Below, piece by piece: positions 62,010-64,000 of a stretch of 64,000 nt of DNA. The notes beneath the pieces are model-generated. The model was not told where the DNA came from. It searched no databases and saw only the letters and a list, made by a program, of their open reading frames with translations. The stretch comes from Streptomycetaceae bacterium (GTDB lineage Bacteria > Actinomycetota > Actinomycetes > Nanopelagicales > Nanopelagicaceae), in NCBI GenBank assembly GCA_027490815.1, contig JAIXXJ010000019.1, positions 1-64,000 of the forward strand, written 5' to 3'. The first letter of the stretch is position 1; every line of letters begins with the position of its first letter. The translations under genes and the position numbers were made by a program.

Positions 62010-62516
62010 ATGCTTGATTATGTAAAGGTTAATCAGAATTCTGACCCTTACTCGATTGCACACATGATTGCATTAAATGCATTGGTGGCTCGTGCAAAGA
62101 GTAAGGGTGAGATTCTGGCTCACTTAAAAAAGCGTGGAATCGATAATGAAGTTGCTCAGGCAACGGTTTTTCGACTTCAAGAAGCTGGCTTGATCAATGA
62201 CGCCGAATTTGCTAAGGCGTGGACGCAATCTCGACATAACGCAAAGAAAATCTCAAAGCGCATTATTGCTGGCGAACTTCGAACTCGTGGAGTTGATCAA
62301 AACAGCATCGATGAAGCCTTAGATGAGATTGACGACGAGTCGGAGTATCGGACCGCATTGGCACTAGGAATGCGTAAGTACTCAACAATGAGCCGTTTGG
62401 ATTCAGAGGTTCAGATACGTCGGATTCAATCTCTTTTACAAAGAAAGGGATTTTCCTTTTCAGTAATCTCGAGAGTTATTCGCGAGCTAGGTGTTCAGTC
62501 AGACGAGCAGCAGTAG
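62010..62516 (+). CDS. recX: RecA regulator RecX
   Basis: Inhibits or modulates RecA filaments. The 168-residue protein is made of three-helix RecX repeats (ALVARAKSKGEILAHLKKRGID; LINDAEFAKAWTQSRHNAKKISKRIIAGELRTRGVDQNSIDEAL). It follows recA as usual and shares its transcript. The last 41 bases overlap the convergent IclR gene. Confidence 0.9.
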   Translation: MLDYVKVNQNSDPYSIAHMIALNALVARAKSKGEILAHLKKRGIDNEVAQATVFRLQEAGLINDAEFAKAWTQSRHNAKKISKRIIAGELRTRGVDQNSIDEALDEIDDESEYRTALALGMRKYSTMSRLDSEVQIRRIQSLLQRKGFSFSVISRVIRELGVQSDEQQ

Positions 62517-63192
62517 CAACAACTGCTGCTGCATGTATGCGGCCTGGTTGACGTCCTAGACGTTCGATCGGGCCGCTTATGCTTACTGCGGCGATTACTT
62601 TTCCATTTGGCCCTCGAACAGGGGCTGATACAGAGGCAACACCAGCTTCGCGCTCTCCCACAGATTGTGCCCATCCTCTGCGGCGGTCGGCTGAGAGTTG
62701 GGTTGCAGTAAATCGAGCATTCGCTAAACCGCGGTGAATTTTTTCAGAGTCTTCCCACGCAAGAAGTATTTGCGCCGCAGAACCTGCCTGCATAGTTAAT
62801 GCTGCACCTACAGGCACTGAGTCGCGAAGACCAGACAAACGCTCTGCTACGGCAACACAGATGCGAATATCGCCTTGGCGACGGTATAGCTGGGCGCTTT
62901 CACCTGTTGCATCCCGAAGGGCTGACAGAGCCGGAGATGCGGCGGCAAGCAAGCGATCTTCTCCAGCGGCCGCGCCCAATTCACCAGAGCGAGGTCCGAC
63001 GATAAAACGTCCCGTTAAATCTCTGGCAACTAATCGATGAAATTCAAGTGCCACAGCAAGTCTGTGGGCGGTCGGCCGAGCAATACCAGTTGCCGCAACT
63101 AACTCTGCAAGCGAGTGAGGACCTGACTCTAAGGTGCTTAAAATAGCTACGGCTTTATCTAATACGCCAACTCCGCTATTCTTCTTGTTCAC
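62476..63192 (-). CDS. IclR-family regulator, NdgR/LtbR-like
   Basis: Transcription factor of 238 residues: N-terminal winged HTH (LDKAVAILSTLESGPHSLAELVAATGIARPTAHRLAVAL in outline, residues 11-49) and a C-terminal IclR effector domain (AQLYRRQGDIRICVA; GWAQSVGEREAGVASVSAPV). Position divergent from leuC is that of NdgR in Streptomyces and LtbR in Corynebacterium, which control leucine synthesis; that role is inferred. GTG start with TAATAT six bases upstream, so the mRNA is probably leaderless. Confidence 0.85.
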   Translation of the reverse strand: MNKKNSGVGVLDKAVAILSTLESGPHSLAELVAATGIARPTAHRLAVALEFHRLVARDLTGRFIVGPRSGELGAAAGEDRLLAAASPALSALRDATGESAQLYRRQGDIRICVAVAERLSGLRDSVPVGAALTMQAGSAAQILLAWEDSEKIHRGLANARFTATQLSADRRRGWAQSVGEREAGVASVSAPVRGPNGKVIAAVSISGPIERLGRQPGRIHAAAVVATAARLTEHLARE

Positions 63193-63198
63193 AGAGTG

Positions 63199-63204
63199 AT
63201 ATTA
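63199..63204 (-). promoter_or_regulatory. -10 element of the IclR regulator (leaderless)
   Basis: On the minus strand, TAATAT, six bases (cactct), then GTG 63192-63190. Good match to the recurrent leaderless pattern. Confidence 0.5.
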
Positions 63205-63206
63205 GC

Positions 63207-63235
63207 ATCCCATTATGTGATACAGCAAGTGGGAT
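63207..63235. promoter_or_regulatory. Candidate operator between the IclR gene and leuC
   Basis: ATCCCA (63207-63212) and TGGGAT (63230-63235) form an inverted repeat with a 17-base centre in the 64-base divergent gap, beside the IclR-gene -10. It is a natural candidate site for autoregulation and control of leuCD. Inferred. Confidence 0.4.
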
Positions 63236-63256
63236 AGAAAAAGGAGCAAGCTGGCC

Positions 63257-64000
63257 GTGGGTAAAACATTAGCGGAGAAGATTTGGGCTGAACATGTTGT
63301 TCGCCAAGTAGAAGGTGAACCCGATCTGCTCTACATCGATCTGCATTTAATTCATGAAGTAACTAGCCCGCAAGCATTTGATGGACTGCGCCTTGCTAAC
63401 CGCAAAGTTCGTCGAGCAGACCTAACTATTGCAACTGAAGATCATAACGTTCCAACACTCAATATTGATAAACCTATTGCAGATCCTGTATCAAAACTGC
63501 AAGTAGATACATTACGTGCTAATTGTAAAGAGTTTGGAATTCGAATCCACTCACTCGGAGATAAGGATCAAGGTGTTGTTCACGTAGTAGGACCTCAGCT
63601 TGGTATCACGCAGCCAGGTATGACGATTGTTTGTGGAGACTCACACACATCCACACACGGTGCTTTTGGTGCACTTGCCTTTGGAATTGGAACCTCTGAG
63701 GTTGAGCATGTTTTGGCAACTCAGACATTACCTCTGCAGCGCCCAAAAACAATGGCCATCAATATTGATGGAGCTCTAAAGCCAGGAGTAACTTCCAAAG
63801 ACATTATTCTTGCTGTTATTGCAAAGATTGGTACTGGCGGCGGACAGGGTTATGTCATCGAATATCGAGGCAGCGCCATTCGAGCACTTTCAATGGAATC
63901 GCGCATGACAGTCTGCAACATGTCTATTGAAGCCGGTGCTCGAGCAGGACTGATCGCACCTGATCAAACTACTTTTGATTACATTAAAGGAAAGCCACAT
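63257..64000 (+). CDS. leuC: 3-isopropylmalate dehydratase large subunit (partial)
   Basis: [4Fe-4S] isomerase of leucine synthesis; with LeuD converts 2- to 3-isopropylmalate, and can also act on citramalate in the CimA route. The visible 248 residues start [15 protein letters not shown] and include [22 protein letters not shown] and the aconitase motif [23 protein letters not shown] (about residues 132-154, first cluster Cys nearby). GTG start 11 bases after AAGGAG. The 3' end lies beyond the window; leuD should follow. Confidence 0.93.
   Translation, partial: MGKTLAEKIWAEHVVRQVEGEPDLLYIDLHLIHEVTSPQAFDGLRLANRKVRRADLTIATEDHNVPTLNIDKPIADPVSKLQVDTLRANCKEFGIRIHSLGDKDQGVVHVVGPQLGITQPGMTIVCGDSHTSTHGAFGALAFGIGTSEVEHVLATQTLPLQRPKTMAINIDGALKPGVTSKDIILAVIAKIGTGGGQGYVIEYRGSAIRALSMESRMTVCNMSIEAGARAGLIAPDQTTFDYIKGKPH

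Overview
This window is a dense, low-GC stretch of an actinobacterial chromosome. It carries about 65 protein genes, most of them separated by fewer than 30 bases or overlapping by 1 to 8. Gene order points to Actinobacteria: proB-proA; gatCAB; ilvBNC-serA-leuB; rpsB-tsf-pyrH-frr-cdsA-rlmN; rseP-ispG-proS-rimP-nusA-ylxR-infB-rbfA-truB-ribF-rpsO-pnp; dapB/thyX/dapA/rnj/ftsK; rimO-pgsA-pncC-clgR-DUF3046-recA-recX. Low GC for this phylum, very short spacers, a polyamine ABC transporter, and no insertion sequences or prophage suggest a streamlined freshwater lineage such as acI (Nanopelagicales, Planktophila-like). That placement is inferred from layout, not from a database search.

Layout. Positions 1-5710 hold proline synthesis (proB, proA) and the amidotransferase gatCAB. 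An MFS exporter (5730-7193) faces the other way. Positions 7250-17862 are a branched-chain amino acid and serine block: ilvD, then a leader peptide with a hairpin and intrinsic terminator, then ilvB-ilvN-ilvC-serA-leuB-ilvE-cimA. xerC and a dolichol-phosphate-mannose-type glycosyltransferase follow. Positions 19498-24716 hold rpsB, tsf, pyrH, frr, cdsA and rlmN. Positions 24767-31300 are a polyamine module: an aminobutyraldehyde-type dehydrogenase, a complete Pot-type ABC transporter and an agmatinase-family ureohydrolase. Positions 31368-47203 are a long housekeeping run from rseP to pnp and an M16 peptidase. Positions 47200-54988 hold dapB, a glutaredoxin-like protein, azlCD (minus strand), thyX, dapA, rnj and ftsK. 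Positions 55149-62516 hold a RodZ-like protein, rimO, pgsA, pncC, clgR, a TetR regulator, a DUF3046 protein, an alpha/beta hydrolase, yaaA (minus), recA and recX. An IclR regulator (minus) diverges from leuC, which runs off the right edge.

How the genes work together. IlvD, IlvBN, IlvC and IlvE supply valine, isoleucine and leucine precursors. CimA plus LeuC and LeuB can make 2-oxobutanoate from pyruvate without threonine. DapA and DapB make lysine and diaminopimelate. The polyamine module imports a polyamine or guanidino compound and feeds urea and 4-aminobutanoate-type products into metabolism.

Regulation visible in the sequence. (i) A branched-chain-rich leader peptide and attenuator precede ilvB. 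(ii) At least eleven genes have a TAnnnT-like -10 hexamer ending 6 or 7 bases before the start codon, as expected for leaderless mRNAs. (iii) A 13-bp perfect inverted repeat encloses the pyrH ribosome binding site and start codon. (iv) An Actino-pnp-type leader lies before pnp. (v) An SOS box lies at recA. No tRNA, rRNA, CRISPR array, insertion sequence or prophage was seen. No gap between genes exceeds about 260 bases; the larger ones (8924-9172, 19478-19717, 60652-60908) hold the regulatory elements described here.
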